From Helochares maculicollis (lineage: Eukaryota > Arthropoda > Insecta > Coleoptera > Hydrophilidae), in contig JAWQRO010000050.1 of assembly GCA_033557835.1 (NCBI GenBank), forward strand, positions 1 to 64,000: a stretch of 64,000 nt of DNA, read 5' to 3'. The translations under genes were made by a program, and so were the position numbers. A model generated the notes under the pieces. The model had not been told where the DNA came from. It made no database searches and saw nothing but the letters and a program-made list of their open reading frames with translations. This document shows, piece after piece, positions 1 to 13,694 of this stretch (the stretch's first letter is position 1; each line of letters opens with the position of its first letter).

Positions 1-424
1 TATATATATATCATCGGAATATTTTTAATATTCCTTTATGTACTGTACAAAACTTTGTGTGTAAAAAATATATATACTATTCACTAGTCTGCAATATGGA
101 ACGCTTTGCGAAGGCTGGCATTTTAAAATGTAAATTCACAACTATAGAAAGGGTCCAATTTTAGAATATAAATTCATAGCTAAAAAATGAAATTCATGAC
201 GGTAAAGTCCCACTTCCGGTTTTTAAATTAACACGGAACTATTTGTTAATGCTATATTTTCCATGTTTAGCATTTTCGTAAAAGTTTTGTAAAATTTTTT
301 ATTTCAAAGCTTACTAAAATTGGAATTTTTAAAATTAAAAAATTAACTCCAATCATGTTAAAAATTTGTATCTGCGAGTTTCTTGTGATAATTAAGATGT
401 GTACGAAATTTCAATTGGATAGCT
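1..424. other. Window edge, AT-rich non-coding
   Basis: Begins with a TA microsatellite (1-11). The rest may be an outlying part of the dispersed repeat whose core starts near 425, because AT-rich blocks here resemble those at 12.3-12.5 kb. No gene. Confidence 0.5.
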
Positions 425-735
425 TAATTTTAAAGACTACTTTCAAAGCTGTGAAGGTAAACGGGTACTTGCGGTGGTCCTACATGCCTCAAAAGTTGAT
501 ACAGATCTAAGTTTTTGCGATAATGGCCGTATGCCAAATTTCATTGCTCCAGCTCAAACGGTCTGACGGCTATAGTGTTTACATGCACACACACACATGC
601 ACAGACAACATGCCAAAAATGGTCAAAATGGATTCAGAGGCACTCAAAACGTGGAGATCCATCAAAATTTCGAGGTCGAATTTTTTCATGATCCCAATAC
701 CTTTGCTTTACTATACTTCGTATGGTAGACGGAAA
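425..735 (+). repeat. Dispersed repeat, ATACTTCGTAT family, copy 1
   Basis: Forward copy. Landmarks in order: GGTCCTACATGCCTCAAAAG (479-498), GGCCGTATGCCAAATTTCAT, CCAGCTCAAACGG, a CA-rich run (583-604), AAAATGGTCAAAATGGATTC, GATCCCAATACCTTT and CTATACTTCGTATGG. The same blocks recur near 12.1, 19.8, 20.7, 33.5 and 57.5 kb. It is probably a decayed non-autonomous transposon; it has no coding capacity. Confidence 0.75.
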
Positions 736-3700
736 TGTAAAAAACATGAGGGTTTACTTGGTAAGTTAAATACTAAATTTGTAGACGGGAGTAGCTTGGG
801 CTTTGAAAAACAAGTACATCTATCACCTTGTGTACAAAATAAGTCTTGTTGCAAATGTGTAACATAAAACTAGTATTTTTAGCTACCTATTTATTTGTTT
901 ATTTTAAAGTGGCATTGAGATTTGATATGCTCTACCTGTATGCTCTGGAACGGCAACAACAAACAAAATAAACCACTAAACGATAATCGCCTGTAAACCG
1001 CTTTAATATAACAAATCTGCAGCAGAGCCATCGAAGGCCACTTTAAAATTAGCTGCATTTACACAAGCATAGGGCATTTTTTCAAATTATCCTCTATTTT
1101 TAGTGTCAAATTTTAATTGCTAACATAATACAGTCTAAATTGATTTTCATTTTCCACAAAATAAGCTGGCTCCATTGAAGTTTTTATCATTACGAGAAAG
1201 ATGGAAATCCGATAGATCAAGTGGTAAGTCGCTCAAAGCACGCATTAGAGTGTTTTTACTATATTAACCCATTGATAATTCCAACATTTTGCATATTTGA
1301 ATAAACATATTACCCATTCAGGTTTTCCGGAACATAATAACGCTTTCTCTTGTTTACAAACGAAGCCATCGTAAAATTATCCACGGATAATTTTCGTCAG
1401 AAAATGGCACATACTTGCTAACAAATAGCACAGTAGCTGGGTCTGTAGGTTTTCATGTGTTGTTCAGCAAAGCAGTAGCGGTATTTTGACCCATGGCGAT
1501 GGTGTTGCGAGGTGTTGCTTCGTGACCATAAAACTCCACGTACGATTGCAGACAGCGTTAATATCAACTGGTTTCATAAATCAATGGCTTTACGTTGGCC
1601 GTGTTGACATTTTGACACTTCTTGTCTGTAGGATTACAAGTAGAATTTTAGGTGACGAGGTCAATACTCATGTTGCAATTTTTCAAGCATATCCATGAAA
1701 CCTTCTCAAATCGACTTCTCGAATTTGACCATACGAAATATATATATATATAAAGATATTAGGCTTACATAGTGATGAAATGTAAAGGAGGTGACAAAAT
1801 ATGTGAAGAAATATATTGAATGAACACAAGTTTGTGACAAAAAGCCTTAGGAGTACCCAAGAATCAAAGAAAATGATATAAATAGGTGAAAACTCAGCTG
1901 CAGCATCATGGTAAAAAATCATTAAGAAAAGGAACTCATATTTCACACGTGCACAGATGCTTGTTGGAAATACAATAAATCCTGCAAATCACGCGTCATG
2001 TGGTAAAGTGCAAAATGGCATATGGTTGATAACAGCTGCCTTGAAAATATTCAAATAATTTCGCAACAGAATTTATGATGTTAGATAAGAATGGAAGTAT
2101 ACTACTGTGGTTCAATGAACGTTGTGCACGTAATGGGTATGTGGCAAAAATTTTGGTTTTCGCTAAGAGCTAGAAGAAAATTTGCATTACCACAGATTGC
2201 TCCTTCCTATACGATAAAACTTTTATAGCAATATATACTAGATTGCCTGTTTTAATGGAAAACTCATTTGGGACATAGAGAATATATACTTGCGTACAAA
2301 ACGAACATCCCCGAATAACATCTAAAACGCATTCGCTAAATGCTACAATAACTCCAGAAACTACAGTTGGATGGTGTTTTGAAAGTTATTAATAAAATCT
2401 CACACCAAGCAACCAAGTCAATAAACCAACGAAAGGCTACTCTGTACCAACATACACATACAATTTATTAATAAATCATCGTAAAATTAAAAGGTGCCTA
2501 TATTGTTTATTACAGTACACGAGCCAGTAAGTGGCTAAATTGGATATAAGAAGGTACAGTTACAAGCTATTAAAGATGATGTTGATCTACTTGATGAACG
2601 AGATGTTTGTTGTGTGAGCTCTTTAAACTGGCACTCACTATACCACACGTATATTTCTTACGGCAAGATTGTCGAAGGTCGTCAGGTCGTATAACATCGC
2701 CCCGATGACGTACTCTTAACCAGGTGGGTGTTTCGATAGCAAAACGCGAATGGCAGGCAGACCTACCCAAGACCAAATAAGCTCGACTGGTGCAATTATA
2801 TCGCAGAAATTCGCAAGCTTCCGCGTAGGCTTATAAACTTTCCTAATCTGCAAATTGCTGCAGACAGATTTTGCTCGCCAATTGAGGATATTTTATATTC
2901 ACAACGAGATCCCGTTTAGAGAGCCTCGTCAATATCCTTTGAGCGTCTACGAGCCATCCACATTTGCGAATTTGCAAAGATTTTATCGGTTACTTCTCAG
3001 ATTTATCAGCTGTAATTAACTACTTATTGTATCCTAATTAAAAACAATAATTAAAATTTTTCTGCGATTAATTGAAATACAAATATTATAATTAACGAGA
3101 TGAAAAAGAAGCGGTTTTATCAATTTCTAGATAGCATATGCTGACGTGTTTTGGTAAGGGATGGTTTTGAACTAAGTATTCGTAGATATTTTACCAACGA
3201 TTTAAATTTGTTGATATTACAGATTGAAAGTTGTCTGCCTCAATTCGCCGATGAGGGTATTTGGGCAAACAATAAATGCATATATTGCAAATCTTCAAAT
3301 TGTTCGAGCTTTTGTCGCAGTAGCGCGGAAATAAAACCAAGTGGAAACTTTAGAAGATTGTTCCACCAGAAATGCACAATTCTTACGAGTTTCAAACGGA
3401 AACCCATTGTAGATTTATAAAGATAAGGTGTAAGCCGCAAACTAATTTCAGGAAACCAATATCTAACGACCCGAGAGAGTAAGAAATACGTTGTTTTATG
3501 CTTTTTTGACCTTCCAAGATTAGTTGGTTTATCATGCTTGCTTCCTCGACTTAAATCCTTTTACACTTAGGTCTGCCGAGGCTTGGTTACAGAATATTCT
3601 GCGCTTTAGTCATGGACTTCAAGATTCTAAGGCAACAGTGCTCGCACCAACAGTTTATTTTCTTCTTTTGCTTCGTACTTCCTCAACGGCGAGATTATTT

Positions 3701-4261
3701 TCGTTCCAAGACATCCGAGTCTCCCCATAATCTTTACATCTAATACAAGGATATATGGTTTAACAGATGTAAAGCGACGTAATAATGATACTATCTTTAT
3801 GTTTCCTTAATAAATGAACGGCTTAATTAAGACTCGAAAGGTCAAACTGGATTTTTTGTTGCCACTGCCATCCTTAGATCGATGATTAATTATTTATGCT
3901 TTTTCTTCTGAAATGTAGATAGTTGCTTTTTACAAAAATTTGGTGTGATATCAATCATTAATCATTCGCCTTATCCAAACCGTCGCGTCTGGCGCATGAC
4001 ACATTTTACAAAATTGTTTAATAGAAGTGCACTGTGTGGTAAATTATTTAATCATGTTCCTACGAAATCTGATTGTTAATAATTTTGTTGAATTTCATAT
4101 ATGTTTCTTGGCATTTTTTGCATGATTTCGTATATTTTCTGAAAAATAGTTTATCATTTTGTGGTTTTTCATAGGGTTTGCGTTGTTTTTCCATATTTTT
4201 TTGTATAATTAGTGCATATTTCTGATTTATTTATATTTTGACGATCTTTTATTTCTGAACT
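736..4261. other. Non-coding stretch
   Basis: A TA run at about 1736-1752 and a more CG-rich patch at about 2640-2870. Short open frames on both strands show no family resemblance and no matched splice sites. I see no gene. Confidence 0.5.
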
Positions 4262-4800
4262 TACGAGGGTTGTTTTTTAAGTTTTGCATATGGGGATAGA
4301 AGAGGACGCCAAATAGATTTTCAAAACTTGATTATTTTGAATTTTTGTATTCACTTGAATCAATACTGGAAGCAGTTACTACACTCGATTGTTGGTACAG
4401 TCAAAATTGCGATTATAAATGCAATTAGAACCTATGACAACGCAATCTGTACATGCTTTTCGGAAAAATAAACAAAATTACTAGGATTAGGTCGGGACTG
4501 TGAGGTGGATGGTTATACTTGGTAGAAAAATGATTCGTCATATTGGGTTGAATTTTCGAAGCTCCGTGATTACTCGCAGTGAACAAATGGTTGAGTACCA
4601 GCATTAACTGTTTTTCGAACTTGTAAAGGAATTGTTATTGCATGACCTGCTTTTGCGAGTCATATCGCGACCATCTTTTCGGGCACACTTCGAGAACGGA
4701 CGCATTTTGTCGTATTTTCTTTACATTGGAACACCCGAAGAGCCGTAAAAAAGTATTGTCCATATTCCAAATAACAAAGTAAGTTTTAATAATTTGCTGG
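4262..4800 (-). pseudogene. mariner-like transposon relic, C-terminal end
   Basis: Reading the - strand, the block YNHPPHSPDL at about 4488-4517 matches the HPPYSPDLAPSDYHLF region of mariner transposases, which contains the last catalytic acidic residue. An ACGAGGGTTGTTTTTTAAG sequence at 4263-4281 resembles a mariner terminal inverted repeat and would mark the 3' end. Stops and frameshifts fill the rest. The opposite end was not located. Confidence 0.5.
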
Positions 4801-7800
4801 AGCTATACTACTGCGAGTATCGCACTGAAGCTGTGAATTTAAGTTAATTACGTGTTGAGTTTTTTTAATGCTTACATTTTATTAGGGGCGCGCTCTATGC
4901 ACCTGTCTACAAAACAGACATTACATGATACGAACGCATGAATTTGGTAATATTTTTGTACACTTCGAATAAGCTTAAATTTCTACATTATATATTTACA
5001 TAGCAATTTTTTGTTTTTAAGAAATAATTTTCTTTTCCTGCAGTATGGTGTGATTTTGCAGTTCGTATTTCATACATTTTTTGCATAGCTTTGCCGCAAA
5101 ACTGGATTTACATGCAATGTTTTTCGTAATTTGTTCATTATATTTGTTGATTTCTCTGTAGTCTCTTGATTATATCTTGTACAATTTTTCTTCAAAATTT
5201 GTTATTCACAAGAAACATTAATAATAAGACAGCTTGTCTATAAAAATATAACATTTTAAAGCATCATGTTTCAAGTTTTCCATGTTTCACACATTTTGTA
5301 TAGGATTGTCAGGTGTAATTTTCGATAACATTCCTGTGTTTGTTTGATGATAGTCGTTTAATTCTTATCGATTATTTTGTTTCATTTTTTTTATATGCTC
5401 TTTGTCTTCCCAAACCGAGCTCATTGAAGATTCGGCCTGGGTATTGGAAAATAACAGTTATTTACGTTTTAATTCATGTCTACACCACACGAGCGAATTT
5501 GCATAACAGTAAATCGATCCAACCGCAGAATAACTTTCAATGCACCTACTCACAGCGATGATGCCTCCCATGGCACTGCATCGGTGTTGATTGTCTACAT
5601 TGTACTTTCTATTGCACTATTACTATCTAATGAATGAGTCCAAAGAAGTGCAGATTATATCGTCAAGCCCTATTTACTAGACATTTTTAGTCGCTCTTAA
5701 TCTTGGATTTCACACCTTTCAACAATATGCTAGTGATTAAAACTGCAGCTCTTATAAAACGTGATAAAAGTTATAAGTCGATTTAAGTCGTAAAAACCAA
5801 GCGAATTAAGGATTTACAAGCGAACATTTATAAGTAAATTATTGAAATTCCAAAGACGAGGCATGAAAAGCAATTAAAAGCATATAAATGTGTACCGGGC
5901 AAACAAAATCACGAATAGCGAGTTAAATTATAAACACCCTTTGATTATAAGGGATATTAAAATCGTACTTATATTAATATTTACACTAAAAACGGCAATT
6001 ATTTACTTTAAATTCCAGAAAAGGCAGGTGAAATTCTTTAGTTAGTCCCGAAGGCAATTAAAATTATTTTTTGGGTGCATCGTGCATTCCGTAATCTTTC
6101 TGCAAGACGGCCAATTAATAATTGCAAACTTTTAAAAAAAGTTCAATTAAAAGCAAAACTCAAGTGATATTCTGAAACGTTTTTTATCTCAAGATGTTTG
6201 TTCTTGATGATTAGCGAGCCGCTATTTACGTTGCAATCAATTCTAGAAGAAGTTACAACGATATACGATAACGAAATTCTTGCAGTGCGGCGTCAGCATA
6301 GCACATACAAAATCATCACCCCATTGCGACTCCCGCACATGTATGCAAATAGCAAGTAATCTTAAACAAGTATCCAACAAAGAAAAAATAAGAATGCAAA
6401 TGTTCATATACATTAGAAATTATGCGCGCTTTTTGTAATTTTTATTTCTACTTGTGCAGTCGTTTATGTGTTACACGGCATATATTATCATAATATAGCC
6501 ATTAGCTACATCATCAGTGCAATAGGAGCATATCGTACAAGGAATATTTATATAACTGTAGATAAATCACTAATTGGTATATAAACATTGGGTTTCAGAT
6601 TATGTAACGGTTGTGCACCATAAAATGTATCTATATTAATAAAGTATTTTACGATTTTTCCATGCTAAAAATTCCACTAGGGAATACTCATGGAAATGTG
6701 TATATAGCAACACTAATCGCTTCCCATAGTGTATGTTATAATTGCGTTTTTGTGTGTTTCACGTACTTTAGTAAAAATCTGTTTACATCCATCTAGATCT
6801 AGCGAATTAGTCAGAAGTGATAAAAACAAGCACAAAACTCACTATTTTAAAATGAAAATCAGGGCACTTTTACGTAGGCTGGATTTTAATGGTTATTCCT
6901 TTGAAGAATATTATCGCCTTGGATGAAGGACTGAACGCGCAAAGACGTCACTTTCAAAAGTGAGCCCAACGAACAAATTGGTTCTCCATGCCTAATAATA
7001 TCATACATTGGTCTTCTTCACAGCAACCTATCGTTAGGTAATTGCCATAGATTGGGTCGTCGACCTATACAACCAACTCCTATAAATTGATTTTGCATAA
7101 ATTTGCATCATCAGGATACGGCAGATTGAGTGCTAGAAAAACAGTGGATGCATTAACACCAGATGCACTTCCTTTCATTAGGGTTACCAGTCGTTTCAGC
7201 GTGTTCTTGCACAAAACGAGCTGAATTTTCGTTTCGAGTGTGTAGCTAATAAGAGTCCGCTTAATTTATATAAAATTAATATGCTCTATTCTAGGCAATT
7301 AATCATTGTTAGTACGTAGTACGTACACAAAGAGTGCAAGGACCGTTCCGTTCTGCATGTACATCACATCCTACGATTATTACATATAGGCGAACGGAAA
7401 TTGTTTATTTTACTGGCCAGACTACTGCATTGTTATAATGAACAAATACAATTGCGATATAATTATTATCGTTGATATTGAGACCCGGTAAAAGGAAATA
7501 TAATATGTTCTTGAAGTTTCTAAAAGAAATATTTAGAATATCTATCTGGTCTAACGCTCCAGTAAACTTAGTAGTTCTAACGTTCTCTCGTTTTGTCATT
7601 TTAAATAATTGAATAATTCGTTTTTAATTATATAATAAGGCAAAAAAGTTCGTGTAAAGTTCAAGTCTATACAACGCATAGCTTAAGTGTGCATTCAAAG
7701 TTTGAAATCCAAATTTTCGTCCGTATTTTAAATTAAATGAACATCGTTTGAATAAATGGTTTTTTAATCGAATTTTCCTTGAATGTCCTAATAAAATTAA

Positions 7801-9546
7801 GTTTTTCCTTTCTCAGGCCTCGGCAAAGTTGTGAATACGTCAAGATTTCATGCCAGATGGCGCACTTTATATGTAAATATACACCTCCATTTACAACTAC
7901 AACTAATTTTAGACCGGAATACAGAATTAGTGGAAACAGGGCGCTCGTAATCTATCACATTTATATCCAAAACATGGAACAAATTTGTTTGGGCTATATC
8001 AGCACGTGAAACGCCGTGTAATAGCTGAACATTTCTCATTTTTCCATTTGCTAAACTTCCACCGAGGCGAAATGACATTTGCATGCCCAATTTAGTCGTT
8101 TGATACAGGCACGCACCTGCCGGTGCTATAATACCTTTCTACCAGCCCGCCCTATGCAGGAATTGCTTGAAATCAATTCGGCCAGTTCGCTCCTTAGCCT
8201 TAGCCTTATTATTATTATTGCTTCTTGCATAAAAACAATTACCTCCTAACGGATCAATAAAAAGAATGGAAAGAGTTCGAAATTAGAAACAAAACTCAGT
8301 CCATAAGTACTTAAAAATCTGGTACTTAGCACCTCGGCTAAGCATGGATTAACAGTATCTGAGTAAGATTTTCTGCCTCGAATCCGCCATAATTATGAAT
8401 AGCCAACTTCTCACGAATAGAAAGGTCTGTAATGAAACGAGCCGATCCGACCTTTACCTACAACATTTTAAAGAGTGTTACAAGAGGTTTTAAATAGTGA
8501 GAGCTGTTTGATGACCCAATTTACTGATGTTATTATACTCTTTAATATCACGTTTAACTCGACGCGATGGTATAAACGTTGTTTTAAATTTATGTTTTTA
8601 AATCCTGTGGTAATCCCACAGTTGATAAGCTATCTTCTTGTTTATGCACATACGCTCTTGATATCCTATGGCTGATAGCGAGCCGACGAAAATACTACTT
8701 CAACGCCAAACAAATAAAATCTAATTGACACACAATTATGGTAATAAATATGAAATTGAGACCGCAATCTGCAGAATGCACGTGGTACCGATTATGAATT
8801 CACAATTGGCTCCGAAAAACCTCCGATAGTGACTTACCGAGCCGCAGATTACAGCTCATCTGTAATGAACACATGAACTTGTGATGGTTTTGCGGTGACG
8901 AATCCCTGGAAACCAGTTAAACCGAAATCCATCAGTTACGAAGCAATTTATTCTGTTGATTATGATATAATGTAATATACGCTGTATACATAGCGTTCAT
9001 TTTATACAACTCGTTTGCTATTGCACAAAGTCAGCAGATAGGGTTTTAGTATGAAGTTTTAATAGCGAAGACGCAATCTACCTCGCATCTGGTTTTATTT
9101 CAATATATTGTAGTAGGAGCATAAATAGGTTGCCGCTGTTTTTAATATAAAAAATGTAAATGAATCGTATCTAACGATTAAGACGACTATATTCGTCATC
9201 AACATATGTATGCCCAATACGAATATATTCGCTTGGGACTTGGGTCAATACGTCTGTGACTTTTGCACTTTCAGCCTTTTGAATGGAAGGGCAACACTGC
9301 TCCTATCAACTATCATATGTCAGTTGACTTCTTACAAATTTTGAACTTGCTGAGTCTTTTCGTTTGTGTTTGTCAGCCATTGATAGCAAACGACTACTTG
9401 AAATGTGAAGAAAATAGAGAGAAGTAAAGTATGTATACTCATGAAGCATTCTTTTTTGCGGGAATACCATCACTCAATGGCTAAGCTTGATAAATACTTT
9501 GAGGACTTCACCATCAATTTCAATAGTAAAAAAGTGATTTACTGAA
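4801..9546. other. Non-coding stretch
   Basis: AT-rich, with a (TTA) microsatellite-like run near 8205-8218. No exon with conserved motifs was recognised. The frames at 7848-8090 (- strand) and 7779-8009 (+ strand) overlap each other and look like chance. Confidence 0.5.
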
Positions 9547-9690
9547 TTTCGTTACGGCCACATAAGAACAAGAGATGCGGAACGTTCTGGACGCCCATGT
9601 GAGGTCACTACACACGAAATAATTGGAAAAATTCACGATATGGTGTTGGATGATGGGAGATTGTGGAAGCCAGGCATATCACATGTGTCA
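9547..9690 (+). pseudogene. mariner-like transposase N-terminal relic
   Basis: The + strand reads FRYGHIRTRDAERSGRPCEV and TTHEIIGKIHDMVLDDGRL, matching the second helix-turn-helix region of mariner transposases (the RSGRP box followed by an IH..V..D.R helix). The frame closes soon after. It abuts the oppositely oriented C-terminal relic. Confidence 0.7.
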
Positions 9691-9694
9691 CCGA

Positions 9695-9934
9695 TTGAAA
9701 TAAGTAGTAGTTAGGAGGACCAACATTTGGTGAATACGGCGGGTAGGGTAAATTTGCCCTATCGATTGGTTTGACCAAAGCTGCAACATTTGAACGAGTA
9801 TTATCATGCAGAATAATGTGATAGTAATGAGGATGATTATTCTCGAGTACTTTATTCAATCTCATCTTATGTTCAATAGAGAGCCTCAGTAATAGTTTTG
9901 TTCGGTTTGAGCTACTCATAATACATGACGCCAA
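9695..9934 (-). pseudogene. mariner-like transposase C-terminal relic
   Basis: The - strand reads HYYHIILHDNTRSNVAALVK, then LPYPPYSPNVGPPNYYLF. These are the ILHDNARPH.A and L.HPPYSPDLAPSDYHLF blocks that carry the second and third catalytic acidic residues of mariner transposases. The final acidic residue of the DLAPSD block is lost (NVGPPN). Degraded related sequence may continue on this strand to about 10.4 kb. Confidence 0.7.
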
Positions 9935-12070
9935 GCTAATCTTACATACACAGCATGAAGCTTTTCCAAGAACTTTCGACTTGCCAGGCGATGTTGAAAC
10001 ATTGTCTTGTGGTCACCATAATTTCTTCTTGTTCGGGATATCGTGATTTTAATTTTTAATTACCAATGGCTACACGATGCCCAAAACTCTTTTCAATAAT
10101 GCCTGTCAAGTACCTGCTCACATGCCCAATTTCACGTTTTTGTATACTTTCAACGGTCACATTCGTAGTCATTGACCACAAATTTTTCGTTCCTAAACTT
10201 TAAAAACCACTCAAGGTTTCTCAACCGTAAGACAGACTCGCTATGTGCTTCTACAGACAATCGATGCGCCTCAACTGAAAATTTCTTTAAATGAAGGAAT
10301 TATATTAAATGCTCCCTTGAATTTGGCCCAAAACTCAGTTTTCGTACGAAAAAGTGATAATATCTGATGCTGATACATTTCTCGATTTTATTCTTACTAA
10401 TTGTCCAACCCAATATGTATTAGTTGTAATTAATTTTATCCACTATGGCAACACTTGGCGGCATACCATACAAACAATAGACGTTAATAATTAATTCGTT
10501 AACGCAGAACATCAAAAAGTATCTCGAAACTCCTCCTTATTCGCGAGAACGACGACCCTATTGTGGGTGGCTCGCCTTGCTCCTATTCATATTTGGAATC
10601 CATTAAATTACGTAAAAACTTAAGAAAAAACATGAAAATGAGCGTTTTTGTAAGATGGTGTAGGCCCTGCCCAAGGAATTAATTAGAGTGAACGCTCGTT
10701 TCAACCATAATTAAGTTGATGCAGTGCTTTGTGTGCAGTCCGCAATGCACGTGCTCGTTAAAATGAAAACAAAATTACAACATTGTATCGCTGACCTGTC
10801 ATGGAATAGATAGAACTGCGTAATACATAACATTTACCGCTAATTTTAATTACGGACCTTCAAAGGAAATTACCGACGAAGCCTCCGGAGAGCCAACACA
10901 TGTGCAAAACGAGATAATTCGCAAGTTGAATCACTAATGCTGTGGCACGTGCCACTAAAAATTAGCTGGTACAAAGATTTAATAATGCCGTTTTTGTCAA
11001 TGAGCGTTTAATATAACTAATAACATCTTAAAATATTTTAGATCTGATGAAAACTAATTGAATTTCAGAACAAAATGTATTTAAAAATGCGCGTATAGTA
11101 AATATTATACGTTATATTGAGATGAAGTTGTGAAAAATATATAAGACTAGGCTTCTACTATAAACAGAAAAAAAACAAGGAGAAACTTCTCTTAGGTCAG
11201 AGGTTAACAGTGTAACCCGAGCTTTTCCGTTTTACTCTTGAAACTTGACTCGTACAAAAATAAAACCATATGGGATGTTTTGAAATGGTGCTGCTTCTGC
11301 TGCTGTTTGTATATTTATTTAGACACTCAAAGAACAGGTGTATGCGCGCTTATTTTCATGGCTTTTTAATTATTCTACTGAATATTTTCCAGTTTTTAGT
11401 GGAATTTTATAATTATTTCGTTACACGCTCGATCGATGTAAACTTAGCCCAACAATCACAATGCGGGGCGTTTAAATATCATTTTTTGACAATTAATTAA
11501 GGCATCATTAAAAACAAACAATTTGTTACCCTAATTGCAAACATTTAAGTCAACGTTTTAATCGCCAGAAAAACACAATTTTAGCGTTTTAATTAACAGA
11601 AAATATGATACTGTTCCAGCTCGGTCTCCCCTAGGTGTACAACTTTTAAAGTCATTTATCATAATGCCCCACCCTAATAATTATCAGGGCTGTTTTTCTG
11701 AAATTAATATGAATAATATTGCTTGAGGATCACGTGTACTCGCTTTTTTAAATGTACTAAAAATGTTGAGCTATTATGTAAAACTGCCATTACTTAGGTG
11801 TAAATCAGCTTTAAAAGGCAATTAAAAAATTAGGGAAATTGGAAACTGTTTTAAAATTAAAGACGTTTATCCAATTTACATTTTTCAATGTTTTTCTCGA
11901 TAGCGCTATACACACAGCAAAGTTTAATTTAATAAGAATTTATTCAATAAACTTTATGTAGATCCTTAGACTTTAACATTTATCAAAATATATGTATATA
12001 AAATAGTGCAAACTAAGAGGTTTTGTTTACTGTAGTTTACCATAATTCCCTTTTTTACATTCCTGTATTA
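9935..12070. other. Non-coding stretch, possible transposon debris to 10.4 kb
   Basis: The - strand up to about 10440 may continue the mariner relic (a fragment reading IGHVSRYLTGIIEKSFGHRV), but I cannot align it. Beyond that, AT-rich DNA without recognisable features. Confidence 0.4.
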
Positions 12071-12585
12071 CTATACGAAGTATAAGGGGAAAGTATTGAG
12101 ATCATGAAAAAATGCGATTTTGGCGGATCTTTACGTTTTGAGAGCCCCTGAATCCATTTGAACCATTTTTGATATGTTGTCTGTGTGTTTATGTGTTTGT
12201 GTGCGAGTGTGGATGTATGTAAACGCGATAGCTTTTAAGGCATGTAGGATCACCGGAAGTACCTATTTACCTCCACAGTTTTAAAATTTTTTCAAGTAAA
12301 CTAGGCGTTTAAATAGAGCGAGTAGCTTGAAATTTATTACACACCTAAAACACACCAAAAAAATCTTATATATGAAGTTTCAAGGCGAAAGAGCTGCAGG
12401 AAATGGATTTTTTATTAAAAAGTTTTGTTACAAAAATTGCAATTTTTTAGCAATATTTTCGGCTAAAATGCTGCAGATTGAAGAACTATCGTGAATATCG
12501 CATTAATGCATATTTTAATTCGATTACAGAGCCAAAAATTAGCAAAAATAGTCAAAATTATAAAAATAACTATTATCATTTAATA
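12071..12585 (-). repeat. Dispersed repeat, ATACTTCGTAT family, copy 2
   Basis: Reverse copy, the best match to copy 1. It begins CTATACGAAGTATAAGG, then GAGATCATGAAAAAATGCG, GCCCCTGAATCCATTTGAAC, a GT-rich run and GGCATGTAGGATCACCGGAA. It extends through a long AT-rich body with an AAAGAGCTGCAGGAAA block. Confidence 0.72.
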
Positions 12586-12610
12586 TCGCAGTAACTTATG
12601 TTAAATACAA

Positions 12611-12695
12611 GTGAATCTAATAGCTGAGTGGTCAAAACGCCCGCTTCCTAATGCAAAGATCCGGCGTTCTAGTTTGACACGGCGTTTTACTTTTT
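12611..12695 (+). other. tRNA-like relic or SINE head
   Basis: TAGCTGAGTGGTCAAAACGC fits an A box and D loop, and GCGTTCTAGTTTGACACGGC sits at B-box distance but is degenerate. A TTTTACTTTTTTTG run follows, like a Pol III terminator. The anticodon stem does not pair well, so this is not a working tRNA gene. Confidence 0.35.
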
Positions 12696-13572
12696 TTGTT
12701 ACAATTGATTTTGGTGGGAATGAAATAATAATAATGCAACATTCATTTACTACATAGGAAAAATTAAGCGTTATTATAATATCCAATATTACTAGCGTAG
12801 GAAATATTTGATTTAAAAAATAAAGTTGGCTACGAAAATGTGATGCACGCCGACTGAGATTTTGCTATATTATAAGCATGTATATGGAAACTTCAGTTTA
12901 AACTGTTTTCTTCTTCTATTAGATTCAGCGGCATTTCTCAGCCTGTCGGTTTCGGTTGATAAGTTATGAATTCACACTTTAAAATTAAACTTTTGTGCAG
13001 GCTTACAAGCGTTCAATATTGCAATTCTCAAGAAAAAATGTTGGTAAGGATTTTGTAGAATCAATAAAAGTCGAGAAAAATACATTTATATATAGTTTCA
13101 GCTCCAAATTATGAAAATTTAAACTTTAATTTTTATTTTTGCATTGCCGGTGATTATTGTTTTGTTATTGTTAATCGCAAGTACTTTTATGCAGTACATA
13201 TTTTGATACGGGAATTTTGAGTGGAGACACTCCAGATTTTTGATTACAAAATTAGTGACAAAATCATGGTGATAAGGCTCGATTAAACGTGTTTCAAAAA
13301 GCTTTATTAATAAAGAAAAAATCAACTTTAGTAACTTAATGACACTTGAGGTACCGCTACCGGTCCCACTGAAACCATGACCCGTTACGAACATATTTTA
13401 GCAAGTAAATGTAAAGTCCGTGGCGATCCATATTGCAACATAATTTTTACGTTACTTTTTAAAGCCGAGAACCGCACCGAAGATCGCTTTAGTAATTTCA
13501 AAACCTCTAATAAAAACCAGACAGTTATATAAGACCGGTCTCTTATGCCAAGAACTGTTATGGCAAAGTGAA

Positions 13573-13586
13573 GTGAGTGCACTCAC
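13573..13586. repeat. 14-bp perfect palindrome GTGAGTGCACTCAC
   Basis: A perfect inverted repeat that gives a GTGAGT donor-like sequence on both strands, directly beside the GC-rich island at 13587-13910. Confidence 0.6.
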
Positions 13587-13694
13587 CAGCTGCGGGTCCC
13601 CCAAGGCGGCGAGCGACTGTAATTCTGGACCATCATTTCCTGATTCTAAATGACCTTGAGGAGTTCCCCTTCGCTTCGTTTTCGAGGGGGTTAG
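13587..13694 (-). other. GC-rich candidate exon fragment with strong donor
   Basis: The - strand has a 36-codon open stretch containing GTPQGHLESGNDGPELQSLA and ALGDPQL, ending exactly at CAGCTG|GTGAGT. Base composition is far more GC-rich than the flanks. No clear acceptor with a pyrimidine tract is present and no partner exon was found. It could instead be a conserved non-coding element: TGACCTTGA at 13651-13659 is a perfect FTZ-F1/ERR-type half site on the other strand. Confidence 0.25.

Noticed and set aside
2570..2776. 68-codon - strand frame rich in Arg and His in a CG-rich patch
   Set aside because: No recognisable transposase or host motif. The composition reflects local CG content.
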